Shown here one piece after another: positions 21,851-35,421 of a stretch of DNA of 64,000 bases. This DNA is from Poecilobothrus nobilitatus (Eukaryota; Arthropoda; Insecta; Diptera; Dolichopodidae). The position numbers were made by a program, and so were the translations under genes. The stretch covers positions 2,501-66,500 of the forward strand of contig CAMUPU010000004.1 in assembly GCA_947095535.1 (NCBI GenBank), written 5' to 3'. The notes beneath the pieces are model-generated. The model worked only from the letters and a program-made list of their open reading frames with translations. It was not told the DNA's origin and made no database searches. How positions within the stretch are numbered: the stretch's first letter is position 1; each line of letters opens with the position of its first letter.

Positions 21851-22889
21851 CAGCTCTCTCTACATCAGAACCGATCGCTATTACACGAAAAGCATAATTC
21901 CAAAATTTATTTAATATTAAGATTACCTAATATAAATTTATATTAATGCAAAATAACTTCTAATAATTTAACAACATTTTTACCGACCACATACATTTTT
22001 AAGTTTTTTACGAATATTTCGTAACAGGAAATATTAAGAGAAAAATTATTAAGAAAACGTTGTTACTCAAGTAAAGAGGAACATTTTTTGATCCGACTAA
22101 CTTTAATTTGTATTTTTCATTTTTTTCTAAGTCCAAATTTCATACATATTATAACAATCCGTATGAATTTATATGAACAAATTTTTTTGGTTTTTTTTTT
22201 TATATCTCTAAAAATTTGTATAATTATTAATATCGATGTTATACGATGTTACACAGCTGGCTCCACCTCAGGACCGATCGCTATTACACGAAAAGCATAA
22301 TTCCAAAATTCATAGTATTTTAGATACTAATTTATACAAAATAACTTCTAATAATTTAACAACATTGTTACCGACAGCATACATTAATGTATAAGGTAGG
22401 TATTGTTTTCATTCTAAAAATTTCTACCCCAGATTTTGCCAAATATGCACTACTCCGGTGAGTACATAGCAATTTTTTTTAAGTGATGTCTGTTTGTTTG
22501 TGTGTCTGTGGGCACGTACAGCCTAAACGACCATGCGGAATATTTTGAAATTTCATATTTAAGTTTTCGACGTAAATATCTCGGATTGATAACCTTTTGG
22601 AGGAAATCGAACAACCGAAGCAGGTAGCTTACTAGTGTCATTTTAAAGTTTTTTACGAATATTTCGTAAAAAAATTATTGATGCAAGTCTATATACGAGC
22701 TGTTGTTCTTATGACGTCATAAATAATACATTGTAATAATGGTCATTGTTATTGAATAAAAAAAATCAGCTATCTCCACCACAAGACCGACAGCTATTAC
22801 ACGAAAAATATAATGCCAAAATTCATAGATTTTGTACACCATAATTTATATCAAAGCAAAATAACTTCTTATAATTTAACAACATTTTT
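21851..22889. repeat. Three dispersed ~130-bp direct repeats (unit 1)
   Basis: Copies at 21851-21990, 22254-22376 and 22767-22889 share CAGCT...CCGATCGCTATTACACGA, then AATAACTTCTAATAATTTAA and CAACATTTTTACCGAC. Between them lie near-palindromes TTACGAATATTTCGTAA and a TGTCTGTGGGCACGTACAGC block that gives a 63-codon minus frame without recognisable domain. Confidence 0.75.
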
Positions 22890-23210
22890 CTTTTTATTCA
22901 ATAACAATAATAAGCAATGAATTAATCATAAAAATATAAGTATGTGCATAAGTATGTACATTCACACATACATAATATGTAAGTATGTACATGATTTTTT
23001 TCTTCATTCAAAAATATTAGAAGTAAAAAATAATAAAAACTGTAAACAAATACAAAACAAATATAGGATTAATATTGGATCTGTTGACAAAAATTTTATT
23101 GTTTAAATTTTGCGTTATCAACAATAATATGCATATAATTTATAGACATTGAATCAACGTGTAATAACGTCAATGAAGCAGCAATTGAAGACACACTCAT
23201 AGTCCGCGAG

Positions 23211-24475
23211 TCTTGCATGATGCTTTATTAGCAAAATACAAAGCATTGGGTAGAGTCTTTTTAAAATGGATTGGAGATTTCCTTTCGAATCGCATGATTC
23301 GAGTACTTGTCGATAGTTATTCATCTGACAATTTTATAATTAATGCTGATGTCCCTCACGATTCGGTTTTGCTTCGCACTCTTTTCTTAATATTTATCTA
23401 TGACCTACTTTCAATAATCTTCAATCCAATACATAGTTCCGCAGATGATAGTACCCTTGTAGCTTCCCATAACTTTCAGAACCGCTGTGGTATTAATCAC
23501 CAGATCAATAGAACGGCAAGAAATTTCACTATCAGTGAGCTAAATAATGATTTAGCGAAAATTCAAAAATGGGCTGCAGACTACAGAGTTGATTTCAACA
23601 CCAAAAAAACCCAATGATGTATAATCTCGCCTAAAATAGCTACTACTACACCCAACCTGACATTTCATGGTGAAGCTTTGCAGCGCTCAATAGATTTTAA
23701 CATTCTGGGCATCGAGTTAAATCAAATATTGACTTGGTCAAATCATATTTTTGTACCGCTGTAAAGCTTACTTTTTTCCTTCCGATCTTTTCAACATCTA
23801 TAAAATGTACATTAGGCCGAAACTGTAGTATAATGCACATATTTGGGCTGGTGCTCCCCAAACAGCGTTGGGTAATCTCGGGAAAGTGCAAAACAGAGCT
23901 ATTTGCTTTATTGCAATCCCAGTGTTACCTCAATGCTCACTCCACTTTGCCATCGCCGTACTGTCGTTTCATTGAACCAGATAACTTGTAGGGGTGAAGA
24001 TATGTTCCAAAGAAATAAAACAATTGATGCCTCCACTCAACGTTTTTCAACGTGAAACGAGGAGTGCAACAGATGCCCACCCATACACTGTCGAACTGTC
24101 AAGATGGCGCAACACAGCATTCGAAAATTCGTTTGTTATGCACACGTCGCATTTATGGAACCTAATGCCTGCACATGTGTTCCCAAAAGTTAGTAATTCA
24201 TTTGTGTACGATATAACGAAATTCAATATGAACATTAACATCCTATTCAAAATAACTATCCATATTTTTCCCTTCATCCTCCATAATTCCAATTATCCTA
24301 AATCTAATTTCTCGAGAAATCTTTCCCTCATCCTTTTCCCCAAAACCAAGCTGTACTTTATATTTTTATGTATTAAAGGACCCATCCTAAAGTTTGGTTT
24401 TAAAGGGGGTCGTTTTGTTTGGTTAGAGTCCAACACTACTCAGAGGAACCTCGTGCAGTTCCTTTAATGGACTTT
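23211..24475 (+). pseudogene. LINE-I RT fragment (unit 2)
   Basis: FLKWIGDFLSNRMIRVLVDS, FLIFIYDLLSIIFNPIHSSA, DDSTLVASHNFQNRCG and DLAKIQKWAADYRVDFNTKK are continuous in one frame to 23617, then stops and shifts before the C-terminus at 23994-24467. The catalytic F-A-D-D has become S-A-D-D. Confidence 0.85.
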
Positions 24476-24479
24476 TCAA

Positions 24480-25068
24480 ACTGTTCTAAGTTTTTTTTGT
24501 AATTTCAGGAAAATATATTATTTTTATTTTTTTATCTGCATTGTCGTTTTATCTGTATTATCTGTAATCGTTGTATCTTGTGATTTCTAAATCAAGAAAC
24601 GGTAGCTTTCCAAGATACAACGATTCGTTAACATGTAATGTCTACAGGATAAAGACTAAAATACAAAAATTCATCACGTCAGACTCTTTCCAATGTTCAT
24701 AGATTAGTAAATTAGGATATTTTGACAAGAAAAAATTTTTAAGTTTTAATAATTAAAATATTTGTAATGATTAATAATATAGGTATAGGGAAAAGAGGTA
24801 TATTATGTATTTAATAAAATATACAAATTTGATTATGGTTGTGATTGCAACAAGTTTTTAAATTAAGTTTTTTGTTCTACAATTCTTATTCACTGTTAAA
24901 TTTTTGGTGTTGTTCTTATTGTAATTTGAATAAATGTTAAATTTTAATAGTAGTAGCTTGAAAACGAGTAAATGAGCTCGAAACCCAGTAAAATTTAAAA
25001 TTATTAAAAAGAAACGAATACTATAACGTTGCTTGATTTAAATATATAAATTAAAAATAATATTGTAT
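24480..25068. pseudogene. Penelope-like head-to-head fragment (unit 2)
   Basis: Same structure as 15877-16470, with the 12-bp inverted repeat at the orientation flip and the same ~40-bp internal loss after TCTTTCCA. Confidence 0.6.
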
Positions 25069-25684
25069 AATGTTGTTTTCTTTTCTGAAAAAAGTTTTGA
25101 CCTGGAGTTGCACTTTTTGTCAAGTCACATTTTTTCTGTTCTTTTCTGAAAACAAATGCAAAACTGAAAAAAATGTTCGTGTTCTTTTTTGAAAAAAATT
25201 TAGGGCAAAACTCGCACAGAGCAACATTTTTTTTAAAAACTTGACCTGAAAATATTGACGGGGCAATAAAATGAGTTTTGCACTCTCCAGAATGACAACA
25301 TAAAAAAATATATGTATATAATTTTCACTGTCAGTTAAATAGTAAATAGTAATTAATGACAATATAAAAATACAATATTTTAAATTATTTCGTTGGGTTT
25401 TGAAAAATATCTAGTTTACAAAAAAAAAAATTTATATTTGATTAGAAAGATAAGTTTAAAAATTTTGAAATAAGTAAAATATAATTTGTAGATAAAGAAA
25501 TCAGTGCAGCAAACTAAAAAAAAAATGTTGCCCTTTTTGATGTTGTTAAATGTTGTTCTATTCTAAAAAATGTTCAGGTCAAAACTGAAAAAAAAAGTGC
25601 AAAACTAGAAAAAATAGGTTTGACTTTTTTCAGTTTTGCACTTGGTCAGGTCAAACTTTTTTTTTCAGAAAAGAAAACGACATT
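25069..25684. mobile_element. 615-bp inverted-repeat element (unit 2)
   Basis: Copy of 16474-17088 with the same AATGT[T/C]GTTTTC ends. Confidence 0.7.
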
Positions 25685-26725
25685 AGTCTCGTTCGTTAGC
25701 AGAAAAACCCATATTTTAATAAAATTTCTTTAGGATTGGTAAAAATGATGATATAAATGGTATTTGTTATGTGTGTAGTTATACAATAGTCAAAAGCAAA
25801 TCTTGTCAACATTTTTTTATAATTAATAAGTTATTTACAAAAAGTACTAATATATTTGAAAGGAGTTTTCATGGTATACCCTTTTCGTAGACTTTTTTAA
25901 AGAAAATCAAAATTTCGTAATGAATGTGTAAAAAAAGATAGGTATGTATGAAATAACATAAACTTTCAGTAACAGCTTTGTAGCAAAAAAAGAAATACTT
26001 ACATAATATGTACTTGAAACTATAATTGCACATCATAATATGTATGTGTACGTGTATTAGTATACTATAGTCGTATATAATGTATATTATCTTATAACAC
26101 CAGCAAAATAAATTCCATATATATTAAGTTTAATTAATTAAGAAAAGTTTAATTTTGGCAATATGTTTCTAATTTCAATTATTTATGAAACGTTGCGTTA
26201 AAATTATTTATCAAAATTTTTTCGTAGTGCGACATCTTATACTACTTATATAATCTTTGCTAGTAGGCTAGTATGTGTATGTTGTTTTGACATGTGACAA
26301 AAAAAAATTTTATTTACAAAATACCAAATGGTTAAACCAGAGAAAATTGTAAGTAATCATTGCAATTTTTTTTTCTTGTTATTATATCCATCTTCAAAAT
26401 ATTTAACGTTTAAAATTTTTGACGTCTGCTTTTACGTCTGTATTTGACGTTAAAATAAATTTGCATTTCGTATGCTTCTTATTGAGGATGCAAAAAATGT
26501 GGCATTTAAAATGAGCAGAAGGGGAGCATATTGTGAATACGATATATATTTTCAACCAATCAAATGTTTGCATCCGGATGCATGCATCCCATGTGAACTT
26601 ACAATTACAATACAATACAATATACATTTACATACGATATTATATTATTAGCAAATAGCAGCACAATATTAATAACTAATTACCGAAAAAAAAAATTAAA
26701 ATTTAAAGTAAACCTTCCTTTCTTT
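25685..26725. other. A+T-rich unit interior without gene (unit 2)
   Basis: Corresponds to 17089-18118. A small GGTATGTATGAAATAACATAA insertion near 25940 is shared with unit 3, not unit 1. Nothing coding seen. Confidence 0.5.
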
Positions 26726-27065
26726 ATACCTGTACGATAGGATCGGGTATAATAAAATTACTCCTCCGTTTGTAATACCTCGAAATAAGCGAGCTAGATA
26801 TACCTTCAAACTTTTGAGCCATGTCCGTCCGTCAGCACGCTAACTCAAAAACTAAGAAAGCTAGAATCTTGAAATTTACACAAAATATTCTGGGAGTAAT
26901 TTGTAGGTTCCCTATTTTTTTTGGTTGAGTTTAGACCAAGCCTTAGGGTAGCTCTCGAACACCTAACTTTCAGATCCCCACATTTTTTTTGCAATAGAGC
27001 TATGAAATTTTAACTACTGATAGATCTCACAAAAATATTAATTTTATTTGTAATAACTTTTTTTT

Positions 27066-29501
27066 GTAGCCCCACCCGTTACGGAGCTGCAGCTCCGCAA
27101 AGGTTCAAAAAAGTTCTACATTTAAATTGTTTTTAATGATTAAAAAAACAAACTTTATAAATTCAAATGCACATTTATTCATAATTGTAAAAAAAAAAAA
27201 TTAAAATTGATGAAATTAACATTAAAATTAACATTGATGATTTTTAATTTGAAGGATGGTACTGTATTTCATCTGATAATTTTTCCAGATTGGGTGAATA
27301 ATTTGTAGTAGCCATTCTTAAACAATTATCAAGGTTATAATCAGTAAGCCTTGACCTGTATTTATTCTTAATATATTTCATATTTGAAAACGTAGATTCA
27401 CATAAATATGTTGACCCAAATAAGCACATTATTTTTAAAGCCACGTTTTTCAACACTGGATACTGAGTTGCAGCAACACATCGCCAAAAATTTTCCTTAT
27501 CTCTTGAAAATTCACGATTCAATTCTATATTATTCTGCAGCGATATCATCTCTACTTGGATTTCAGTAGTATCATAGTTAAATTGACTATTTATTTTTTC
27601 TGAAATAGCATCTAAATCGGTATCAATAAAAGGATACATAACAAATTTTAGTATAGGCTCAATTTCATTGAAATCTGAAAAACGCTGTTCAAACTCTTTG
27701 ATGAAATTGGTTAAAATTATTACATGTTCGTCGTAAGAATAATTTCCTGGTCTTTTATTTAACTCAATCAATAAAATTGGAAAATGTTTAGCATCTTTCC
27801 CATTTAAGTTTGATCTCCATAATTTTAGTTTTTGACAAAAACTACGTACTGCACTAATCAGCTGCATTACTGTCTTATTTTTACCTTGCAGTTCTAAATT
27901 TAATTCATTTAATTTCGCAGTAATGTCTGTCAAAAATGCCAAATTCCTAAGCCAGGTAATATCACTTAATTCTTCATAAGTTTGGTTATTTTCTTCCATT
28001 ATTATTTGTGGTAACAATTCAATAAAACGCTGCAAAACTTTGCCTTTACTTAACCATCGTACCTCTGTATACAACAGTAAATCACCATATTCGCACTCAA
28101 GTTCTGTTGTTAATTCCTTGAATAAACGCCTCGTGCCCGAATAGAATTAATGATTTTTACCACGAGTTTCATAACTGAATTAATATTTAAAAACTTACCA
28201 CAAAGTGCTTGTTGGTGAATTATACAGTGATAATTAATAAAATTAGGGAAATCAGTGTCTTTTTTACAAAGAGCTATAAAGCCATTATTAACACCAGTAA
28301 ATGCTGGAGCTCCATCAGTGGTGATACTAACCAATTTTTGTAAGGATATTTTTTTTTCAATTAAAAATGATTTAACAACATTATAAATATCTGCTCCTTT
28401 TGTATGACCTTTAAGTGTTAATATTGTTAACAGTTCTTCCTTTACATTGAAATCATCAAAAACCATACGTACAAAAATGGCTAGCTAGCTGCATTGAAAA
28501 ATATCTGCAAATTTCAATATCGCTTTTTAATTGTTCCATTGCATCATTCGCCATTAAGTCAACCCTACGGCTAACAGTTCTAGCTGATAATTGCATCGAA
28601 TTAATTGTGGAAATTATTTCATTTTTATTTTTAAAATCGTCAAATAAGGCGTCAGCAGCATATTAAAACACTTCTTTTATATATTCTCCATCTTCAAATG
28701 GTCTTTTCTTGATGGACAAAATTTTACAAACACGAAAAGATCCAACAGTAACTGTCTTATGTTTATTTACATGCCTTGAAAACATTGTTTGCTGGCCTTT
28801 TAAATTTGTTTTTAGATCTACTAATTTATTTTTTCTGATTTCACTATTGGGTGGAAATTTTTTGTTAATATTTTCATGCTTTGTAGTGAAATGCCTCTCA
28901 AGATTTCCTCTTTTGCTTAATGCTGCTACAAAATTGCAAATTAAACATATTGATTTATCGTCAACATGGATGAAGAAAAACTCAAGTTCCCATTCTTCGT
29001 TAAAATTGTATTTTTTTGATTTTTCTAGTGCACTCATTCCGGTGGGTGCTAAGTAAACTTTTAATTTTAATAACACTTTGACTTTGCAAATATAAAATGA
29101 ATACTAATGTAATGGATATGGAAATTTCAGAATATAAAAAACTCTTTTAAAACTAAAATTTACGAAGCCTACTGATCGTATTAAAAACACGTTATTTTAA
29201 ATCTATTTTGTTTTGGAATGTGAATTTTACTGACTATTGAGAATAAAAACTTTTTATAATTATTTTAGTACATTTATTACATGGGTTGTGCCTAAGCTAT
29301 ATTTCTTATTTTTTTCGCAAACCTTTAAAAATCAAATCTATTTGCCTGTAAAAATATCATAACTTTTTTTCCAAAATAGAAAACGCCAATCTTTTATTAT
29401 AAAAATGAAAATATTTCATTTTGACCAATTTGGTTTCCAATCGACTAAGAAAACCTTGAAGATCGACCAGTCGATCGCGATCGACGGATTGCCGACCACT
29501 G
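27066..29501. mobile_element. hAT transposon (unit 2)
   Basis: Right terminus as in unit 1 (minus strand CAGTGGTCGGCAA, ending at 29501, flank TTCTAAAC). Left terminus equally missing. Confidence 0.7.
27244..29076 (-). pseudogene. hAT transposase (unit 2)
   Basis: Same BED finger, ITTDGAPAFTG block and C-terminal dimerisation region as unit 1, with the same TAA and frameshift. A 36-bp deletion near 28485 removes the DESTDVVDNAQ segment with the first catalytic Asp. A few missense changes separate the copies (for example NNQFNY to NSQFNY). Confidence 0.9.
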
Positions 29502-30473
29502 TTCTAAACGGTTTAAGTTGGAAACAGAAGTTAGATCTTTGAAAATAAGTATGAGTCATTTCAGAAATTTTTTTTGTATCACTCCCCGTTTAGGAGCTGT
29601 AAGGGGTCAAAAACTGAAAATTTCTTATTTTTAAACACCTGTAACTTGAACACCTGTTAAAATTTTTTTGAAGTAATACACAAAAATTAAAGCTTCAACA
29701 TTATACTCTTATTTCTGTTAACAACTTTTTTTAATAATATAGGGTTACTTTATAATTGACAAAAGTGTTACTTGATTTTTTCAAATTTTCTAACAAATTT
29801 CTTTAACGAATTTTTTCCATTTTGTTTTACTCGATAATTTGAAATTGTTGAGGATATAATGCGCAGTACATAAAAATGTAAATAAATAAACAACATAACG
29901 GTTGCTTGAAGAATTTTTATTTATATGATATTAATATATATACATACTTATATAATATCATATTTATTTACATATCGTATATGTCACTAGTGAATGAATG
30001 ATAAGAGTATAGATGTATATTATATAGCACCGTATTTACATACATATATGTATTTTATTGTACTTATAAGAAATTATTCTGTCAATGGAATATTTAAATA
30101 TAATATAATATAATATTTAAAATTATATTTACTATTTTGTACTAACTAAATTTAAAATACATTTACCGCTTAGTATTAAATGGTACTATAGAATATTTGA
30201 AAAAAGTTTTGGATTGATAATCGTTATGTGAAAGGTTAGAATCTGCTTTTGAAGAATGTACATATAAACATATAGTTTGAATATATGTACAACCCATAGT
30301 TCTAGAAATTATAAAATTCACCCAAATTATTTTAAAATACTAAAATATTAAAAAAATAATATTGTGAGCAGAGTGACAGGCTGTGAACATACTAACGGTT
30401 CGTACGGGTATCTAAGAGAAAAAAATGGTTATTATATATTTTGTTTTGCTTAAAAAAAAAGAATCAGCTCTCT

Positions 30474-31500
30474 CTACATCAGAACCGATCGCTATTACAC
30501 GAAAAGCATAATTCCAAAATTTATTTAATATTAAGATTACCTAATATAAATTTATATTAATGCAAAATAACTTCTAATAATTTAACAACATTTTTACCGA
30601 CCACATACATTTTTAAGTTTTTTACGAATATTTCGTAACAGGAAATATTAAGAGAAAAATTATTAAGAAAACGTTGTTACACAAGTAAAGAGGAACATTT
30701 TTTGATCCGACTAACTTTAATTTGTATTTTTCATTTTTTTCTAAGTCCAAATTTCATACATATTATAACAATCCGTATGAATTTATATGAACAAATTTTT
30801 TTGGTTTTTTTTTTTTATATCTCTAAAAATTTGTATAATTATTAATATCGATGTTATACGATGTTACACAGCTGGCTCCACCTCAGGACCGATCGCTATT
30901 ACACGAAAAGCATAATTCCAAAATTCATAGTATTTTAGATACTAATTTATACAAAATAACTTCTAATAATTTAACAACATTGTTACCGACAGCATACATT
31001 AATGTATAAGGTAGGTATTGTTTTCATTCTAAAAATTTCTACCCCAGATTTTGCCAAATATGCACTACTCCGGTGAGTACACAGCAATTTTTTTTAAGTG
31101 ATGTCTGTTTGTTTGTGTGTCTGTGGGCACGTACAGCCTAAACGACCATGCGGAATATTTTGAAATTTCATATTTAAGTTTTCGACGTAAATATCTCGGA
31201 TTGATAACCTTTTGGAGGAAATCGAACAACCGAAGCAGGTAGCTTACTAGTGTCATTTTAAAGTTTTTTACGAATATTTCGTAAAAAAATTATTGATGCA
31301 AGTCTATATACGAGCTGTTGTTCTTATGACGTCATAAATAATACATTGTAATAATGGTCATTGTTATTGAATAAAAAAAATCAGCTATCTCCACCACAAG
31401 ACCGACAGCTATTACACGAAAAATATAATGCCAAAATTCATAGATTTTGTACATAATAATTCATATCAAAGCAAAATAACTTCTTATAATTTAACAACAT
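30474..31500. repeat. Three dispersed ~130-bp direct repeats (unit 2)
   Basis: Counterpart of 21851-22889. Confidence 0.75.
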
Positions 31501-31825
31501 TTTTCTTTTTATTCAATAACAATAATAAGCAATGAATTAATCATAAAAATATAAGTATGTGCATAAGTATGTACATTCACACATACATAATATGTAAGTA
31601 TGTACATGATTTTTTTCTTCATTCAAAAATATTAGAAGTAAAAAATAATAAAAACTGTAAACAAATACAAAACAAATATAGGATTAATATTGGATCTGTT
31701 GACAAAAATTTTATTGTTTAAATTTTGCGTTATCAACAATAATATGCATATAATTTATAGACATTGAATCAACGTGTAATAACGTCAATGAAGCAGCAAT
31801 TGAAGACACACTCATAGTCCGCGAG

Positions 31826-33045
31826 TCTTGCATGATGCTTTATTAGCAAAATACAAAGCATTGGGTAGAGTCTTTTTAAAATGGATTGGAGATTTCCTTT
31901 CGAATCGCATGATTCGAGTACTTGTCGATAGTTATTCATCTGACAATTTTATAATTAATGCTGATGTCCCTCACGATTCGGTTTTGCTTCGCACTCTTTT
32001 CTTAATATTTATCTATGACCTACTTTCAATAATCTTCAATCCAATACATAGTTCCGCAGATGATAGTACCCTTGTAGCTTCCCATAACTTTCAGAACCGC
32101 TGTGGTATTAATCACCAGATCAATAGAACGGCAAGAAATTTCACTATCAGTGAGCTAAATAATGATTTAGCGAAAATTCAAAAATGGGCTGCAGACTACA
32201 GAGTTGATTTCAACACCAAAAAAACCCAATGATGTATAATCTCGCCTAAAATAGCTACTACTACACCCAACCTGACATTTCATGGTGAAGCTTTGCAGCG
32301 CTCAATAGATTTTAACATTCTGGGCATCGAGTTAAATCAAATATTGACTTGGTCAAATCATATTTTTGTACCGCTGTAAAGCTTACTTTTTTCCTTCCGA
32401 TCTTTTCAACATCTATAAAATGTACATTAGGCCGAAACTGTAGTATAATGCACATATTTGGGCTGGTGCTCCCCAAACAGCGTTGGGTAATCTCGGGAAA
32501 GTGCAAAACAGAGCTATTTGCTTTATTGCAATCCCAGTGTTACCTCAATGCTCACTCCACTTTGCCATCGCCGTATTGTTGTTTCATTGAACCAGATAAC
32601 TTGTACGATTGAAGATCTGTTCCAAAGAGGAGTGCAACAGATGCCCCCCCATACACTGTCGAACTGTCAAGATGGCGCAACACAGCATTCGAAAATTTGT
32701 TTGTTATGCACACGTCGCATTTATGGAACCTAATGCCTGCACATGTGTTCCCAAAAGTTAGTAATTTATTTGTGTACGATATAACGAAATTCAATATGAA
32801 CACTAACATCCTATTCAAAATAACTATCCAAATTTTTCCCTTCATCCTCCATAATTGCAATTATCCTAAATCTAATTTCCCGAGAAATCTTTCCCTCATC
32901 CTTTTCCCCAAAACCAAGCTGTACTTTATATTTTTATGTATTAAAGGACCCATCCTAAAGTTTGGTTTTAAAGGGGGTCGTTTTGGTTGGTTAGAGTCCA
33001 ACACTACTCAGAGGAACCTCGTGCAGTTCCTTTAAGGGACTTTTC
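31826..33045 (+). pseudogene. LINE-I RT fragment (unit 3)
   Basis: As unit 2, with the same continuous frame 31828-32232. A ~53-bp deletion near 32627 fuses the region before and after FQRETRS-type sequence, so the C-terminal frame (32697-33035) is separate. Confidence 0.85.
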
Positions 33046-33051
33046 AAACTG

Positions 33052-33678
33052 TTCTAAGTTTTTTTTGTAATTTCAGGAAAATATATTATTTTTATTTTTT
33101 TATCTGCATTGTCGTTTTATCTGTATTATCTGTAATCGTTGTATCTTGTGATTTCTAAATCAAGAAACGGTAGCTTTCCAAGATACAACGTTTCGTTAAC
33201 ATGTAATGTCTACAGGATAAAGACTCAGATACAAAAATTTATCACGTCAGACTCTTTCCATTGTTACTCACATAAGTGTGCAGCATTTAATTCCTTGGTT
33301 CATAGATTAGTAAATTAGGATATTTTGACAAGAAAAAATTTTTAAGTTTTAATAATTAAAATATTTGTAATGATTAATAATATAGGTATAGGGAAAAGAG
33401 GTATATTATGTATTTAATAAAATATACAAATTTGATTATGGTTGCGATTGCAACAATTTTTTAAATTAAGTTTTTTGTTCTACAATTCTTATTCACTGTT
33501 AAATTTTTGGTGTTGTTCTTATTGTAATTTGAATAAATGTTAAATTTTAATAGTAGTAGCTTGAAAACGAGTAAATGAGCTCGAAACCCAGTAAAATTTA
33601 AAATTATTAAAAAGATTAAAGAAACGAATACTATAACGTTGCTTGATTTAAATATATAAATTAAAAATAATATTGTAT
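33052..33678. pseudogene. Penelope-like head-to-head fragment (unit 3, fuller copy)
   Basis: Retains the piece reading SDSFHCYSHKCAAFNSLVHR on the plus strand that units 1 and 2 have lost, next to the same inverted junction. Confidence 0.65.
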
Positions 33679-34294
33679 AATGTTGTTTTCTTTTTTGAAA
33701 AAAGTTTTGACCTGGGGTTGCACTTTTTTGTCAAGCCACATTTTTTCTGTTCTTTTCTGAAAACAAATGCAAAACTGAAAAAAATGTTCGTTTTCTTTTT
33801 TGAAAAAAATTTAGGGCAAAACTCACACAGGGCAACATTTTTTTAAAAACTTGACCTGAAAATATTGACGGGGCAATAAAATGAGTTTTGCACTCTTCAG
33901 AATGATAACATAAAAAAATATATGTATATAATTTTCACTGTCAGTTAAATAGTAAATAGTAATTAATGACAATATAAAAATACAATATTTTAAATTATTT
34001 CGTTGGGTTTTGAAAAATATCTAGTTTGCAAAAAAAAAAATTTATATTTGATTAGAAAGATAAGTTTAAAAATTTTGAAATAAGTAAAATATAATTTGTA
34101 GATAAAGAAATCAGTGCAGCAAACTGGAAAAAAAATGTTGCCCTTTTTGATGTTGTTAAATGTTGTTCTATTCTAAAAAATGTTCAGGTCAAAACTGAAA
34201 AAAAAAGTGCAAAACTAGAAAAAATAGGTTTGACTTTTTTCAGTTTTGCAGTTGGTCAGGTCAAACTTTTTTTTTCAGAAAAGAAAACGACATT
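33679..34294. mobile_element. 615-bp inverted-repeat element (unit 3)
   Basis: Copy of 16474-17088 with several private substitutions. Confidence 0.7.
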
Positions 34295-35421
34295 AGTCTC
34301 GTTCGTTAGCAGAAAAACCCATATTTTAATAAAAATTCATTAGTATTGATAAAAATTATCTATATTTGATATATGTGTAGTTATACAATAGTCAAAAGCA
34401 AATCTTGTCAACATTTTTTTATAATTAATAAGTTATTTAAAAAAAGTACTAATATATTTGAAAGGAGTTTTCATGGTATACCCTTTTCGTAGACTTTTTT
34501 AAAGAAAATCAAAATTTCGTAATGAATGTGTAAAAAAAGATAGGTATGTATGAAATAACATAAACTTTCAGTAACAGCTTTGTAGCAAAAAAAGAAATAC
34601 TTACATAATATGTACTTGAAACTATAATTGCACATCATAATATGTATGTGTACGTGTATTAGTATACTATAGTCATATATAATATATATTATCTTATAAC
34701 ACCAGCAAAATAAATTCCATATATATTAAGTTTAATTAATTAAGAAAAGTTTAATTTTGGCAATATGTTTCTAATTTCAATTATTTATGAAACGTTGCGT
34801 TAAAATTATTTATCAAAATTTTTTCGTAGTGCGACATCTTATACTACTTATATAATCTTTGCTAGTAGGCTAGTATGTGTATATTGTTTTGACATATGAC
34901 GAAAAAAAATTTTATTTACAAAATACCAAATGGTTAAACCAGAGAAAATTGTAAGTAATCATTGCAATTTTTTTTCTTGTTATTATATCCATCTTCAAAA
35001 TATTTAACGTTTAAAAATTTGACATCTGCTTTTACGTCTGTATTTGTCGTTAAAACAAATTTGCATTTCGTATGCTTCTTATTGAGGATGCAAAAAATGT
35101 TGCATCTAAAATGAGCAGAAGGGAGAGCATGTTATGAATACTATATATATTTTCAACCAATCAAATGTTTGCATCGGGATGCATGCATCCCATGTGAACT
35201 TACAATTACAATACAATATAATATACATTTACATACGATATTATATTATTAGCAAATAGCAGCACAATATTAATAACTAATTACTGAAAAAAAAATTAAA
35301 ATTTAAAGTAAACCTTCCTTTCTTTTAATTCTAATTTTAATTTTATTTCTATTAATTGTTATTATGAGCAAAGAGAAAAAAATTGTTGTTATATATTTTG
35401 TTTTGCTTAAAAAAAAAGAAT
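34295..35421. other. A+T-rich unit interior without gene (unit 3)
   Basis: Matches the interior of the other units up to about 35338, then the short filler that replaces the hAT composite. No gene seen. Confidence 0.5.

Larger units (their letters stand above)
14679..23210. repeat. Tandem unit 1 (8.5 kb)
   Basis: First of three direct units. It starts in LINE-I at TCTGGCATGATG and runs through LINE-I 3' end, inverted Penelope fragment, 615-bp inverted-repeat element, hAT-bearing composite, a triple short repeat, and ends ...ACACACTCATAGTCCGCGAG. It is the only unit with LINE-I continuing upstream, so the repeat's left border lies inside this LINE. It has its own ~75-bp deletion of the RT FADD region. 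Confidence 0.9.
26726..30411. mobile_element. Inverted-repeat element with nested hAT (unit 2)
   Basis: Ends ATACCTGTACGA (26726) and TCGTACGGGTAT (to 30411). It carries an extra TGTAACTTGAACACC near 29640 and CAACCCATAGTTCTAGAAATT near 30291 that unit 1 lacks but the independent copy at 59887-61274 has; unit 1 therefore lost them. Confidence 0.72.
23211..31825. repeat. Tandem unit 2 (8.6 kb)
   Basis: Starts at TCTTGCATGATGC directly after the end of unit 1 and is nearly identical to it throughout. It retains the RT region deleted in unit 1 (ADDST readable at 23450) but has its own 36-bp deletion in the hAT. It shares with unit 1 a ~40-bp deletion in the Penelope fragment. Confidence 0.92.

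Noticed and set aside
22450..22641. 63-codon minus-strand frame found in all three units
   Set aside because: It overlaps a non-coding repeat with a TGTCTGTGGGCACG block; three copies reflect the tandem array and no domain is visible.
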